DNA of 52,013 bases from assembly GCA_003220315.1 (NCBI GenBank), contig QHSA01000157.1:1-52013 (forward strand), written 5' to 3'. Position 1 is the first letter of the stretch. Every line of letters begins with the position of its first letter. The position numbers and the translations under genes are program-made. Positions 13,943 through 22,937 of this stretch are shown in pieces. This DNA is from Candidatus Rokuibacteriota bacterium. GTDB lineage: Bacteria > Methylomirabilota > Methylomirabilia > Rokubacteriales > CSP1-6. Under the pieces are notes generated by a model that saw only the letters and a program-made list of their open reading frames with translations, did not search any database and was not told the origin of the DNA.

Positions 13943-15637
13943 TTAGTCTGACAGCGAGAACACGAACAGCGCACCGCCTTCCGCGCTTGCCTCGATCATC
14001 TTGCGGCCGGTCTCACCGAAGAACGGCGGGATGGAGTGGGTCCGCCCGGAGACCACCGCGATGTACTGCTTGCCGTCGATCGTGTAGGTCATCGGACCGG
14101 CGTGGATGCCGGACCCCGTGTAGAACTTCCACAGAAGGCGGCCCGTCTTCTGGTCGAGCGCCTTGAACCAGCCCTCCGTGTTGCCGTGGAACACGAGCCC
14201 ACCGTCGGTCGCCAGCATCCCACCGACGTAGGGGAGCGCCTCCTTGTTGCGCCAGAGCGCCTGCTGCTTGACGGGGTCCCAGGCGATCGCCTCGCCCATG
14301 AACCCGCCCGGCCCGGGCTTGCCGATCTCGAAATCGGCGCCGAGGTAGAACGCGCCGCGCTTGTACTCCTGGGCGACGAACTCCATGTCCATGCAGAGGT
14401 TGAAGGTCGGCAGAAAGACGATGCCCGTCTTCGGATTGAGGGCCATCGGCATCCAGTTCTTCGCGCCGATCGCCGCGGGGCAGACCCCCTTCGCGCGGTA
14501 GCCCTGCCGGGGTCGCATCGACTCGTTCTCGATCGGGCGCCCCGTGGTCATGTCGACCCCGCTGGCCCAGGTGATGTACTGGAACGCCTTCGCCGAGATG
14601 AGCTTGCCGGTCTGCCGGTTGATGACGTAGAAGAAGCCGTTCCGATCGCCCTTGAGGACGACGGGAGTCTTCTGGCCTTGGAGCGTCAGGTCGGCGACGA
14701 GGAGCTCGTTGACCCCGTCGTAGTCCCACGCATCGTGCGGCGTCGACTGGTAGTGCCACACGATCTTGCCCGTGTCGGCGTCGAGGGCGACGGACGACGA
14801 CGTGTACAGGTTCGTGAAGTCCCCGTAGTCGCTCTTGTCGGGCCCGCGCACGGCGGCATTCCAGGGGCCCGGATTGCTCGTGCCGTAAAAGACGAGGTTC
14901 TGCTGCGGATCGTACGATCCAAGCGCCCAGGCGGCCCCGCCGCCCGTCTTCCACGAGTCACCCTTCCAGGTGTCGTTGCCGGGCTCCCCGGGTCCCGGGA
15001 CGAGGTAGGTCCGCCATACCAGCGCCCCGCTGTCCGCGTCATACGCCTGCAGGGCGCCGCGAACCCCGTACTCGCCCCCGCCGAAGCCGATGATGACGTT
15101 CTTCTTCGCGACCACGGGGGGCGACGTGATGACCGCGCCTTCCTTGTAGTCCACGACCGTCGTGGTCCACAGCTCCTTGCCGGTCCTCGCGTCGAGCGCC
15201 GTCAGGCGGCCGTCGAGCAGGCCGACGAACAGCTTGCCGTTCGCGTACGCGGCGCCGCGGTTGTTGACGTCGCAGCAGCCGTAGGGATCCACGTCGGCCG
15301 CGATCTCGCGGTCGTGCCGCCAGCGCAGCTCCCCCGTCCGCGCGTCGACCGCGAAGACGTGCTTGGGGCCGAACGACGAGGTGACATACAGAGTGTCCCC
15401 CACCACGAGCGGCGTCGATTCTTGGGACCTGAGTGTGCCGAGCTGGAGCACCCAGGCGGCCTTGAGCTTGTGGACATTCGAGGTGCTGATCTGACTGAGC
15501 GCGCTCCAGTGCGTGTTGCCCGGGTCACCTCCGTAGAACGGCCAGCCCGTGTTCTGGGCGCTGGTGGCCGGAGGAACGAGCAGCGCGCCAGCCAGCGCCG
15601 CCGTCAGGACGAGGACCGCGAGGTACGACTTTCTCAT
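13943..15637 (-). CDS. PQQ-dependent alcohol dehydrogenase, lanthanide type
   Basis: 564 aa from the ATG at 15637 (GGAGG upstream), starting a Sec signal peptide ending in ATSAQ. It is an eight-bladed quinoprotein of the methanol/ethanol family. The vicinal Cys121-Cys122 pair is present (YGCCDVNNRG). The catalytic Asp305 and the second Asp307 in WDYDG form the D-x-D signature of lanthanide-dependent XoxF/PedH enzymes; calcium MxaF has Ala at that place. The N terminus resembles PedH/ExaA-type alcohol dehydrogenases more than canonical XoxF5, so the natural substrate may be a longer alcohol. Electrons would pass to the fused cytochrome encoded directly downstream. Acts in the periplasm. Confidence 0.88.
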   Translation of the reverse strand: MRKSYLAVLVLTAALAGALLVPPATSAQNTGWPFYGGDPGNTHWSALSQISTSNVHKLKAAWVLQLGTLRSQESTPLVVGDTLYVTSSFGPKHVFAVDARTGELRWRHDREIAADVDPYGCCDVNNRGAAYANGKLFVGLLDGRLTALDARTGKELWTTTVVDYKEGAVITSPPVVAKKNVIIGFGGGEYGVRGALQAYDADSGALVWRTYLVPGPGEPGNDTWKGDSWKTGGGAAWALGSYDPQQNLVFYGTSNPGPWNAAVRGPDKSDYGDFTNLYTSSSVALDADTGKIVWHYQSTPHDAWDYDGVNELLVADLTLQGQKTPVVLKGDRNGFFYVINRQTGKLISAKAFQYITWASGVDMTTGRPIENESMRPRQGYRAKGVCPAAIGAKNWMPMALNPKTGIVFLPTFNLCMDMEFVAQEYKRGAFYLGADFEIGKPGPGGFMGEAIAWDPVKQQALWRNKEALPYVGGMLATDGGLVFHGNTEGWFKALDQKTGRLLWKFYTGSGIHAGPMTYTIDGKQYIAVVSGRTHSIPPFFGETGRKMIEASAEGGALFVFSLSD

Positions 15638-15748
15638 GTGCGCCTCCATCTCGATGCGGAACGGGTTTCGGGGCGCGACGCAAATCGGTGTCCCACCTCC
15701 CCCCAAAAGTTCGGCGCGAATCTTATGCCCCCCGACAGAGGGGCGCAA

Positions 15749-15764
15749 GCCGCGGCTTCGCGGC
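15749..15764. repeat. Small hairpin in the divergent promoter region
   Basis: GCCGCG-GCTT-CGCGGC, a perfect 6-bp stem, lies in the 200-bp spacer between the PQQ dehydrogenase (minus) and the cyclodeaminase-like gene (plus). It could be an operator or transcript structure. Confidence 0.3.
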
Positions 15765-15840
15765 GCCTAACCTAGCACGTCGCCCCGGAGAGCGCGACAC
15801 CTTGCAGACACGCGTGACCGCCGACTATGATGCCGGCATC

Positions 15841-16737
15841 GTGGGCCTCTTGATCCTCTCCGAGGAGGCCGTCCGTGGCCTGCTGCGTATGGAAGATCTC
15901 ATCCCGGCGATGGAAGGTGCGCTGGCCGCTCTGTCGCGCGGACACGTGGTGCAGCCGGTTCGCGTGATGCTGCCGGTCGCGGAGCACGGGGGCTTCTTCG
16001 GCCTCATGCCGGCCTACGCCGGGGCGCTCGGCGCGAAGCTCGTGACGCTCTACCCGAACAACCAGGGCGTCCCCACCCACCACGCCATGATCCTGCTCTT
16101 CAAGCCCGAGACCGGCGAGCCGCTCGTCATCATGGATGGCCGATTGATCACCGAGATGCGGACCGGCGCCGTGTCGGCCGTCGCGACGCGGCTCCTCGCC
16201 CGCCCGGACGCGTCGGTGCTGGCGATCCTCGGCGCCGGAGTCCAGGCCCGAAGCCACCTGGAAGCGCTGCGACACGTCCGCCCGTTCCGCGAGGTCAGGG
16301 TCTGGAGCCCGCGAAACGCCAAGACGTTCGCGGAGCGCTTCGGTCTCACGGCCGCACCATCCGCCGAGCAGGCGGTGCGCGGGGCGGACGTCGTCGTGGT
16401 CGCGACGACCTCCGAGACTCCCGTCTTGCTCGGCGAGTGGCTGGAGCCGGGGACCCACGTCAACGCGGTCGGCGCGCCGCGGCCGACGTGGCGCGAGCTG
16501 GACGACGAGACGCTTCGCCGGGCGCGGATCTACGTCGAGTCGAGGGAGGCGGCGATGCGCGAGTCGGGGGATATCATCGCGGCGGGCCGAGCGCCGCTCG
16601 AGATCGGTGAGGTGGTGGCCGGCACCGCGCCCGGTCGGCAGTCCCCGGACGAGGTCACGCTCTTCAAGTCGGTCGGTGTCGCGGTGGAAGACGTCGTCAC
16701 CGCCGACCTCGTGTACCGCAAGGCGGCCCGACGCTGA
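15841..16737 (+). CDS. Ornithine cyclodeaminase/mu-crystallin family protein
   Basis: 298 aa from a GTG at 15841 (GLLILSEEAV follows, the usual family start); a GTG at 15814 is an alternative, and neither has a clear ribosome site. Family marks are AKLVTLYPNN, the GRLITEMRTGAVSAVAT substrate-side helix and the Rossmann motif LGAGVQARSHL followed by VWSPR. Members include ornithine cyclodeaminase, alanine dehydrogenase and ketimine reductase, and the exact reaction cannot be assigned. It reads toward the ABC transporter operon but is separated from it by a sigma-70 promoter. Confidence 0.85.
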   Translation: MGLLILSEEAVRGLLRMEDLIPAMEGALAALSRGHVVQPVRVMLPVAEHGGFFGLMPAYAGALGAKLVTLYPNNQGVPTHHAMILLFKPETGEPLVIMDGRLITEMRTGAVSAVATRLLARPDASVLAILGAGVQARSHLEALRHVRPFREVRVWSPRNAKTFAERFGLTAAPSAEQAVRGADVVVVATTSETPVLLGEWLEPGTHVNAVGAPRPTWRELDDETLRRARIYVESREAAMRESGDIIAAGRAPLEIGEVVAGTAPGRQSPDEVTLFKSVGVAVEDVVTADLVYRKAARR

Positions 16738-16775
16738 CGCGGACGGCGCCCCGGCGCCAGGCTCGCGTCCGACGT

Positions 16776-16804
16776 TTGACACCCTGGGCCGCGCTGGCAA
16801 TAAT
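16776..16804 (+). promoter_or_regulatory. Sigma-70 promoter for the hydrolase-ABC transporter-dioxygenase operon
   Basis: TTGACA (16776-16781), a 17-bp spacer and AATAAT (16799-16804) match the consensus at 11 of 12 positions. The start would be near 16811, with a GAGGAGG ribosome site and the ATG of the hydrolase at 16835. Confidence 0.65.
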
Positions 16805-16834
16805 CGGGCGGAATCGCGCTCTGAGGAGGCCGCC

Positions 16835-17476
16835 ATGACCGTCGACGTCTTCTCCGCGAAGCGACTGGAGCGTCAGGTTCACGTCGACCCCAAGTCCACC
16901 GGCATCGTCGTGATCGACATGCTCAACGAGTTCTGCAAGCCCGGCGGGGCCATGGTGCTGCCCGGGTACGAGCGCCTGGTTCCGCCGCAGAAGAACGTCA
17001 TCGACGCCGGCCGGCAGGCCGGCTGCCCCGTCCTGTTCGTCGCCGACACTCACCGCCCGAACGTGCGCCAGGACCGCGAATTCCTCAAGCGCACCTCGCA
17101 CTGCCTCGAAGGGAGCTGGGGCGCCCAGGTCATCGCGGATCTGGACCCGCGACCCGACGACATCTACATCGTCAAACGGCGCTACTCGGCCTTCTTCAAC
17201 ACCGATCTGGATCTCACGCTGCGCGACCTCCAGGTGAACACCCTGGTGATCTTCGGCGTGGTCACCAACATCTGTGTGCGCTCGACGGTGCACGACGCCT
17301 TCTTCCTCGGCTACCAGGTGATCGTCCCCGAGGACTGCGTGGCCGCGACCGGGCCGCGCGAGCAGGAGTCTTCGCTCTACGACATCGGCACGCACTTCGG
17401 CATCGTTGCAGACAGCGAGCACGTCACGGCGGCGCTGCTGCTCCGCACGCCGCTCGAGAATCGCGTCGCAGCCTGA
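16835..17476 (+). CDS. Isochorismatase-family cysteine hydrolase
   Basis: 213 aa with the catalytic triad of the family: Asp28 (VVIDMLNEF), Lys114 (IVKRRYSAF) and Cys147 (GVVTNICVRST, with the usual cis-peptide before it). Relatives hydrolyse amides such as biuret, carbamoylsarcosine or nicotinamide. It is first in a plus-strand operon ahead of a urea/amide-type ABC importer, 13 bp apart, which fits an amidase acting on the imported compound. A GAGGAGG ribosome site fixes the ATG. Confidence 0.86.
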   Translation: MTVDVFSAKRLERQVHVDPKSTGIVVIDMLNEFCKPGGAMVLPGYERLVPPQKNVIDAGRQAGCPVLFVADTHRPNVRQDREFLKRTSHCLEGSWGAQVIADLDPRPDDIYIVKRRYSAFFNTDLDLTLRDLQVNTLVIFGVVTNICVRSTVHDAFFLGYQVIVPEDCVAATGPREQESSLYDIGTHFGIVADSEHVTAALLLRTPLENRVAA

Positions 17477-17489
17477 AAGGGGACCGTTT

Positions 17490-18686
17490 ATGCGAAGCGC
17501 CCGTGCCACGGACAGCCCGTGTTCCACGTCCCGCCGCCGCCTGTTGCAGGGCGCGGCCTCCACGGCGGCGCTGGGACTCGTCGTGCCCTCCCCCGCGCGC
17601 GCGGCCGACGCGATCAAGGTCGGCGTGCTGCAGCCGCTCTCGGGCGGCCTCGAGAACCTCGGCCAGCAGGGCGTGCAGGGCACGCGGCTCGCGATCGAGG
17701 AAGCCAACGAGGCCGGCGGCGTGCGCGGACGACGGTTCGAGCTGGTCATCGCCGACGACAAGACCGATCCCAAGACCGCGGTCGAGCGCACCCGCGAGCT
17801 GGTCCAGCGCGACAAGGTCGTGGCGATCTTCGGCCCCGTCACGAGCGCCAACCGCGACGCCATCCGACCCACCATCGAGCGCTTCAAGACGCCGCTGTTC
17901 TACGCGACCGACTACGAGGGCGGCGTGTGCAGCCGCTACATCGTCTGCTACAGCGGGCTCCCGGAGCAGTGGGTGAGCCCGTTTGTTCCGTTCCTCAAGC
18001 AGACCTACGGCGACACCTTCTATATGTTCGGCAGCGACTACGTGTGGCCCCGCAAGATGAACGAGGCGGTGCGCAGGGCGGCGGAGCGGGCCGGCGGCCG
18101 GATCGTGGGCGAGGAGTACACGCCGTTCGGCGTGAAGGACTTCACCAGCACCGTACGCAAGATCGAGCAGTCGGGTGCCAAGGTGCTGGTGCTCGACGTC
18201 GTGGGGGCGGACGCGATCACCTTCGTCAAGCAGTTCGTGGCGGCCGGCGGCCAGGCCAAGACCAAGCTCGCGTGGCTCGGCTACAGCGAAAACTACATCC
18301 CCGGCCTGACGCGGGACGAGTCCGAGGGCATCGTCACGGTGGCCAACTTCATCAGCACGCTGGACAAACCCGAGGCCAAGGCGTTCGTGGCCAAGGTCAA
18401 GAAGCGCTTTGGCGAGACGGCCATCGTGAGCAACACGGTGGACGCCCACTACATGCTGACCCGCTTCTTCATCGAGGGCGTGAAGCGGGCCGGCGCGGTG
18501 GACAAGGAGAAGATCATCGACGCCGTGACCGGCTTCCAGCTCGAGTCTGGCAACGGAATGGTGCGGTTGCGCCCGGAAGACCGCCACGCCGACCTCAACG
18601 TCGTCATCGCCGAGACGAAGAACCAGCGACAGGTGCTCCTCAAGGATCTGGGCCTGGTCAAGGCGCAGAGCCAGTGCAAGGGGTGA
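17490..18686 (+). CDS. ABC transporter substrate-binding protein, urea/amide (UrtA) type
   Basis: 398 aa from the ATG at 17490. An N-terminal twin-arginine-like signal (SRRRLLQGAAST) ends near ARA at about residue 38. The remainder is a type-1 periplasmic fold starting IKVGVLQPLSGG. The segments TFYMFGSDYVWPRKMNEA and GRIVGEEYTPFG resemble UrtA/FmdD urea and short-amide binding proteins rather than LivK amino-acid binders. It delivers the ligand to the permease pair encoded downstream. Confidence 0.86.
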   Translation: MRSARATDSPCSTSRRRLLQGAASTAALGLVVPSPARAADAIKVGVLQPLSGGLENLGQQGVQGTRLAIEEANEAGGVRGRRFELVIADDKTDPKTAVERTRELVQRDKVVAIFGPVTSANRDAIRPTIERFKTPLFYATDYEGGVCSRYIVCYSGLPEQWVSPFVPFLKQTYGDTFYMFGSDYVWPRKMNEAVRRAAERAGGRIVGEEYTPFGVKDFTSTVRKIEQSGAKVLVLDVVGADAITFVKQFVAAGGQAKTKLAWLGYSENYIPGLTRDESEGIVTVANFISTLDKPEAKAFVAKVKKRFGETAIVSNTVDAHYMLTRFFIEGVKRAGAVDKEKIIDAVTGFQLESGNGMVRLRPEDRHADLNVVIAETKNQRQVLLKDLGLVKAQSQCKG

Positions 18687-18705
18687 TGGTGGCCGGCCTC
18701 GTTCC

Positions 18706-19464
18706 GTGACCCCACCGCTCCTCGAGGTCTGCGGGATCACCAAGCGGTTCGGCGGGCTCCACGTCTTGCGGGGGGTCAACCTGTCCATCGGCGCCGGGGA
18801 GCTGCGCTGCATCATCGGCCCCAACGGTTGCGGCAAGACCACGCTGTTCAACATCATCACCGGCGCCTTTCCCGCCAACGCCGGAACGGTCCGCTTCCGC
18901 GGCGAAAACATCACCGGTCGTTCGCCCCACGTGATCAGTCGGCTCGGGATCGCCCGAAAGTTTCAGGTCCCCGGCATCTATCCCACCCTGGCGGTGGCGG
19001 AGAACGTGGAGATCCCGCTCCTGAGCCGACACGGCACCGCCCGGCCCTGGTCCATGCTGCGCGCCGAGGCGCGCACCGCCGAGCGGCTCCACGGGCTCCT
19101 GGCGCGCTTCAAACTGCGCGCCCGGGCGGTGGGGGCGGCCGGTGCCCTGGCACACGGCCAGAAGCAGTGGCTCGAGATCGCCATGCTGATCGCGAGCGAC
19201 GCGCAGATCCTGCTGCTCGACGAGCCGACCGCCGGCATGTCCGCGACCGAGACGTCGGCGACCGTGGAGCTCATCCGGCAGCTGCAGCAGGAGCATGGCA
19301 TCGCGGCGCTGGTGATCGAGCACGATATGAACTTCGTGCGACGACTCGCCTGCCCCGTGGTCGTGATGCTGCGCGGGGCGGTGTTGTTCGAGGGCGGCTA
19401 CGCCGAGGTCCAGGCGCACCCCGAGGTGCGCGAGGCGTATCTGGGGCGCGCGGCGCGCGGATGA
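18706..19464 (+). CDS. ABC transporter ATPase, UrtD/LivG type
   Basis: 252 aa from a GTG. Walker A is GPNGCGKTT, Walker B ILLLDEPTAG, and the signature reads AHGQKQWLEIAM. That HGQKQWLE form instead of SGGxQR is the hallmark of UrtD-like ATPases. It drives import with the second ATPase, 21 bp downstream. Confidence 0.88.
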   Translation: MTPPLLEVCGITKRFGGLHVLRGVNLSIGAGELRCIIGPNGCGKTTLFNIITGAFPANAGTVRFRGENITGRSPHVISRLGIARKFQVPGIYPTLAVAENVEIPLLSRHGTARPWSMLRAEARTAERLHGLLARFKLRARAVGAAGALAHGQKQWLEIAMLIASDAQILLLDEPTAGMSATETSATVELIRQLQQEHGIAALVIEHDMNFVRRLACPVVVMLRGAVLFEGGYAEVQAHPEVREAYLGRAARG

Positions 19465-19485
19465 CGCTCGGACACTGACGGCGGA

Positions 19486-20190
19486 ATGCTGCGTATCCGA
19501 GGCCTCGTCGCCGGCTACGAGGACGCCGGCAGCGTCCTGGAGGGTATCGACCTCGAGGTCGCCGCGGGCGAGTCGGTCGCGTTGATGGGGCGCAACGGCA
19601 TGGGCAAGACGACGCTGTTACGCGCCATCATGGGCCTCCTGCGACCGACCGCGGGAGAGGTCGTCCTCGACGGGGTGGCGCTCACCGGGCGGCCGCCCTT
19701 CGAGATCAGCAACGCCGGCATCGCCTACGTGCCCCAGGGCCGCGAGATCTTCAGGGATTTCACCGTGGAGGAAAACCTCCGTCTCGGGCTGCTGGGCAAG
19801 CACGGCATGGCGACGCGCGTGCCCGACGCGATCTACGCCCGCTTCCCGATCCTGGCCGAACGCCGATGGCAGCGCGCCGAAACGATGTCCGGCGGCGAGC
19901 AGCAGCAGCTCGCCATCGCGCGCGCCGTCGTCGGCCGTCCGCGCCTCCTCCTGCTGGACGAGCCCAGCGAGGGCATCCAGCCGTCGCTCGTGGAATCCAT
20001 CGCCACCACCGTGTCCGCCATTTCCAGGGAGGACGGGACGAGCGTGCTGCTGGTCGAGCAGAACCTCGACCTGGTGCTGGCGTTGACCACGCGCTGTCTG
20101 TTCATCGACAACGGCAGGATCGTCGACGCGACCGAGAGCGCTCGGCTGCGCGACGAGCGCGGGCTGCTCGATCGCTACCTGACCGTGTAG
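19486..20190 (+). CDS. ABC transporter ATPase, UrtE/LivF type
   Basis: 234 aa. Walker A GRNGMGKTT, signature SGGEQQQLAIARA and Walker B LLLLDEPSEGIQP are all present. The IQP(S)-containing D-loop region is usual for LivF/UrtE. It pairs with the UrtD-like ATPase. Confidence 0.88.
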   Translation: MLRIRGLVAGYEDAGSVLEGIDLEVAAGESVALMGRNGMGKTTLLRAIMGLLRPTAGEVVLDGVALTGRPPFEISNAGIAYVPQGREIFRDFTVEENLRLGLLGKHGMATRVPDAIYARFPILAERRWQRAETMSGGEQQQLAIARAVVGRPRLLLLDEPSEGIQPSLVESIATTVSAISREDGTSVLLVEQNLDLVLALTTRCLFIDNGRIVDATESARLRDERGLLDRYLTV

Positions 20191-20201
20191 GGCCCCTGCC
20201 G

Positions 20202-21056
20202 ATGGCCGCGGTGCTGATCGTCGCCCTCGACGCCGCCAACTTCATGCTGGCGTTGCTGCTGGTGACGCTGGGCCTCGTCATCCTCTTCGGGCTGATGAAC
20301 GTGATCAACATGGCCCATGGCGAGATGTTCCTGCTGGGCGCCTACGCGGTCGTGCTCGTCGAGCGGCAGGGCGGCGGGTTCTGGCTGGCGCTCGTGCTCG
20401 CGCCGCTCGCGCTGGCGGTGATCGGCCTGCTGATCGAGGAGGTGGTGATCCGGCACGTGTATCACCGCTTCATCGACACGATCCTCGCCACCTGGGGCCT
20501 CTCCATCAGCCTCAAGCAGGCGGTGATCATCGCCTTCGGCCCCACCGCCCAGCAGGTGGAGAACCCGCTGCCGCAGACGGTCGTCATCCTGGGGACGCTG
20601 TATCCCGTCTACCGTCTGTTCATCATGGCGGTGGCGGTGCTCGCCGCGGCGGGGACGTTCCTGCTTTTCTATCGAACCAGTCTGGGTCTGGTGGCGCGGG
20701 CCGTGATCGCCAACCGGCCGATGGCCAGCAGCCTGGGCCTCAATACGCGCCGCATGGACCGGATGACCTTTGCCTTCGGGGCGGCGCTCGCCGGTCTCGC
20801 CGGCGCGGTCATGGCCCCGCTCATGAGCGTGGATCCGCAAATGGGCGTCGGGTTCTTGATCCCGGCCTTCCTCTCCATCCTGGTCGGCGGGACCGGTACC
20901 CTGCTCGGAACGCTCCTCGGCACCACGCTCATCGCGGGCGCCGGCACGGTCGTGGCCAGCGTCTGGACCCAGATCACCGCACAGATCGTGGTCTTCGCGC
21001 TCGCCATCGTGGTGATCCGTCTCTTCCCACAGGGCATCATCGGGGCCCGCAGGTAG
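20202..21056 (+). CDS. Branched-chain/urea-type ABC permease, UrtB/LivH type
   Basis: 284 aa from the ATG at 20202. It is hydrophobic throughout with about eight membrane segments. The N-terminal LGLVILFGLMNVINMAHGE motif is diagnostic of LivH/UrtB permeases, and the conserved VGGTGTLLGTLLG loop lies near the C terminus. It lacks the large N-terminal periplasmic domain present in some cyanobacterial UrtB proteins. The stop is one base from the next ATG, so translation is coupled. Confidence 0.88.
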   Translation: MAAVLIVALDAANFMLALLLVTLGLVILFGLMNVINMAHGEMFLLGAYAVVLVERQGGGFWLALVLAPLALAVIGLLIEEVVIRHVYHRFIDTILATWGLSISLKQAVIIAFGPTAQQVENPLPQTVVILGTLYPVYRLFIMAVAVLAAAGTFLLFYRTSLGLVARAVIANRPMASSLGLNTRRMDRMTFAFGAALAGLAGAVMAPLMSVDPQMGVGFLIPAFLSILVGGTGTLLGTLLGTTLIAGAGTVVASVWTQITAQIVVFALAIVVIRLFPQGIIGARR

Positions 21057-21057
21057 G

Positions 21058-22056
21058 ATGAGCCCACCACGCGTCGGGATCCACCTGACCGTCGTCGTGT
21101 GGCTTCTGCTCGCCGCCTGCCCCCTCCTGGTCAGCGAGTGGCGGCTCTCCCAGCTCGCGCAAATCACGAGCTATGGGATCTTTGCGATGAGCCTCGCGTT
21201 CCTCTGGGGGCAAACCGGGCTCTTGTGCTTCGGGCAAGCGATCTTCTTTGGCGTCGGCGCCTATGTGATGGCGCTGATCACCAAGGGGATGGTGAGCGGA
21301 GTCGGTGACTCCACCGTGATCGGGCTTCTGGCGGCCACCCTGCTGGCCGCCCTGGTCGCCCTGGCGGCGGGGCTGCTCGTGTTTCGCGGCCGCGGCCTGT
21401 CGGGCGCGTACTTCGCCATCGTCACCCTGGCGGCGGCGGTGATCGCCGAGCGGGCGGCCAGCCATTCCCGCTTCATCGGCGGGTTCAACGGTCTGCTCGA
21501 CGTGCCCCCGTTGCGCTACGGCGGGGCCGCGAGCCGTGTCGAGCTGCTCGCTCCGACGCCCGTGTACTACGTCATGCTCGGCGCGGCGGGTCTGGCGTAC
21601 GGGCTTCTGCTGTGGCTGGAGCGCTCCCCCCTGGGCACGACGCTCCGGGCGGTGCGGGACAACGAGCCGCGCACCGCGTACTTCGGGTTCGAGGTATCCG
21701 TGTACAAGACCTTCAGCTTCGCGCTGAGCGGCGCCATGGCGGGGTTCGCGGGCGGGCTCTTCGTGACCCAGTTCGGGTTCGTCTCGCCGGCGCTGATCGG
21801 TGTGCCGCTTTCCACCGAAGTGCTGATCTGGACCGCGCTGGGCGGCCGCGAGGTCCTGCTCGCCGCGTTCCTCGGCGCGCTCGTCGTGCGCTCGGTCGAA
21901 AGCCTCCTCTCCGAGGCGCTGGGGTACTATTGGCTCCTCGGGCTCGGCGTGCTATTCATCGCTTCGGTCGTGATCTTCCCGCGGGGGCTGCTGGGACGCC
22001 TGCTGTCGCTGCCCCCACCCCGTCGGATGGCTGGACCGGCCGAGCCTCCACGGTAA
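21058..22056 (+). CDS. Branched-chain/urea-type ABC permease, UrtC/LivM type
   Basis: 332 aa polytopic inner-membrane protein with LivM/UrtC features: FAMSLAFLWGQTGLLCFGQA near 40-60, RGLSGAYFAIVTLAAA in the middle, and AFFGFEVSVYK-type cytoplasmic loop (here AYFGFEVSVYKTFSF). The gene order (binding protein, UrtD, UrtE, UrtB, UrtC) differs from the usual urtABCDE. Confidence 0.87.
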   Translation: MSPPRVGIHLTVVVWLLLAACPLLVSEWRLSQLAQITSYGIFAMSLAFLWGQTGLLCFGQAIFFGVGAYVMALITKGMVSGVGDSTVIGLLAATLLAALVALAAGLLVFRGRGLSGAYFAIVTLAAAVIAERAASHSRFIGGFNGLLDVPPLRYGGAASRVELLAPTPVYYVMLGAAGLAYGLLLWLERSPLGTTLRAVRDNEPRTAYFGFEVSVYKTFSFALSGAMAGFAGGLFVTQFGFVSPALIGVPLSTEVLIWTALGGREVLLAAFLGALVVRSVESLLSEALGYYWLLGLGVLFIASVVIFPRGLLGRLLSLPPPRRMAGPAEPPR

Positions 22057-22091
22057 GCGGAGCGCACGGTGGAAGGCGGAAGGAGAGGCCG

Positions 22092-22937
22092 ATGGGCAAG
22101 ATCGTGTTCGCCGCCGCGATGTCGCACGTGCTCGATCCCGACTACTACCAGGCGGCGTGCGGCCTCACCGGTCGACGGAAGGTCGAGGCGTGCATGGCCG
22201 AGATCGAGAAGCTCGGCGAGACCCTCCTGGCGCGGCGTCCCGACGCGCTGATCGTCGTCGCCGACGACCACCTCAACGCGTTCTCCTTCAACGCGGTGCC
22301 GGCGATCTGCGTCCGGATCGGCCGCTACGTCAACCGGATGATTCAAGACGAAGCGGAGGCGTTCGACAAGGTCCTCGACGGGATGCCGGAGCGCTACACG
22401 CTGCACGAGGAGCTGGCGAACCGGATCCTCGAAGACGGGCTCGGCGCCGGCTTCGACCTGGCGCTCTCGTGGGAGGCGCCGATCGACCACGCCTTTCTCA
22501 GCCCGGTCATGACCATGCACGGCGCGCGGCCCGTGACTCCGCTCGTCCCGATCTGGATCAATTGCTTCGTCGCGCCCCAGCCCACGCCCGCGCGCTGTTT
22601 CGCCTTCGGCCGGCACATCGCCCGGGTGGTCGCGACGAGCCCCTGGAACGTCGGCCTCATCGCCACCGGAGGGCTCTCCCACTTCCCAGAGCTGCGGCTG
22701 CCGCGCGTCGGCGAATCCGACGTGGTCTTCGACCAGAAGCTGCTGGGCTGGCTGGCGGAGGGTGAGCACGAACCCCTGCGAGCGCTGACGCCCGCCGAGC
22801 TGGACAAGGCGGGCGAGCACGAGTTCCTGAACTGGATGACGCTGATCGGAGCCGTCACGCCCGCGCGGGCGGACGTCCGCTACTTCGGCGAGCTCGGGCG
22901 GATCAACCTCGCCGCGGTCGAGTGGAGGGTGGCATGA
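22092..22937 (+). CDS. Class III extradiol dioxygenase catalytic subunit (LigB-like)
   Basis: 281 aa with the iron site of protocatechuate 4,5-dioxygenase LigB: His12 (AMSHVLDPD), His60 (ADDHLNAF) and a Glu at 242 or 244 (GEHEFLNW), plus the catalytic His197 (GGLSHFPE). A GGAAGGAGAG ribosome site precedes the ATG. It would cleave a catechol-type ring between the hydroxylated carbon and its neighbour. The ATGA overlap with the small-subunit gene indicates a LigAB-type complex. Its presence in the importer operon suggests that the imported ligand, or its breakdown product, is aromatic. Confidence 0.87.
   Translation: MGKIVFAAAMSHVLDPDYYQAACGLTGRRKVEACMAEIEKLGETLLARRPDALIVVADDHLNAFSFNAVPAICVRIGRYVNRMIQDEAEAFDKVLDGMPERYTLHEELANRILEDGLGAGFDLALSWEAPIDHAFLSPVMTMHGARPVTPLVPIWINCFVAPQPTPARCFAFGRHIARVVATSPWNVGLIATGGLSHFPELRLPRVGESDVVFDQKLLGWLAEGEHEPLRALTPAELDKAGEHEFLNWMTLIGAVTPARADVRYFGELGRINLAAVEWRVA

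Noticed and set aside
13943-15637. Calling the PQQ enzyme calcium-type MxaF
   Set aside because: The residue two after the catalytic Asp is Asp, not Ala, and no MxaI small subunit gene is nearby.
14036-15775. 579-codon plus-strand open frame
   Set aside because: Exactly opposite the PQQ dehydrogenase, whose signature residues establish the coding strand.
17424-18914. 496-codon minus-strand open frame
   Set aside because: Opposite the substrate-binding protein gene; no family features.
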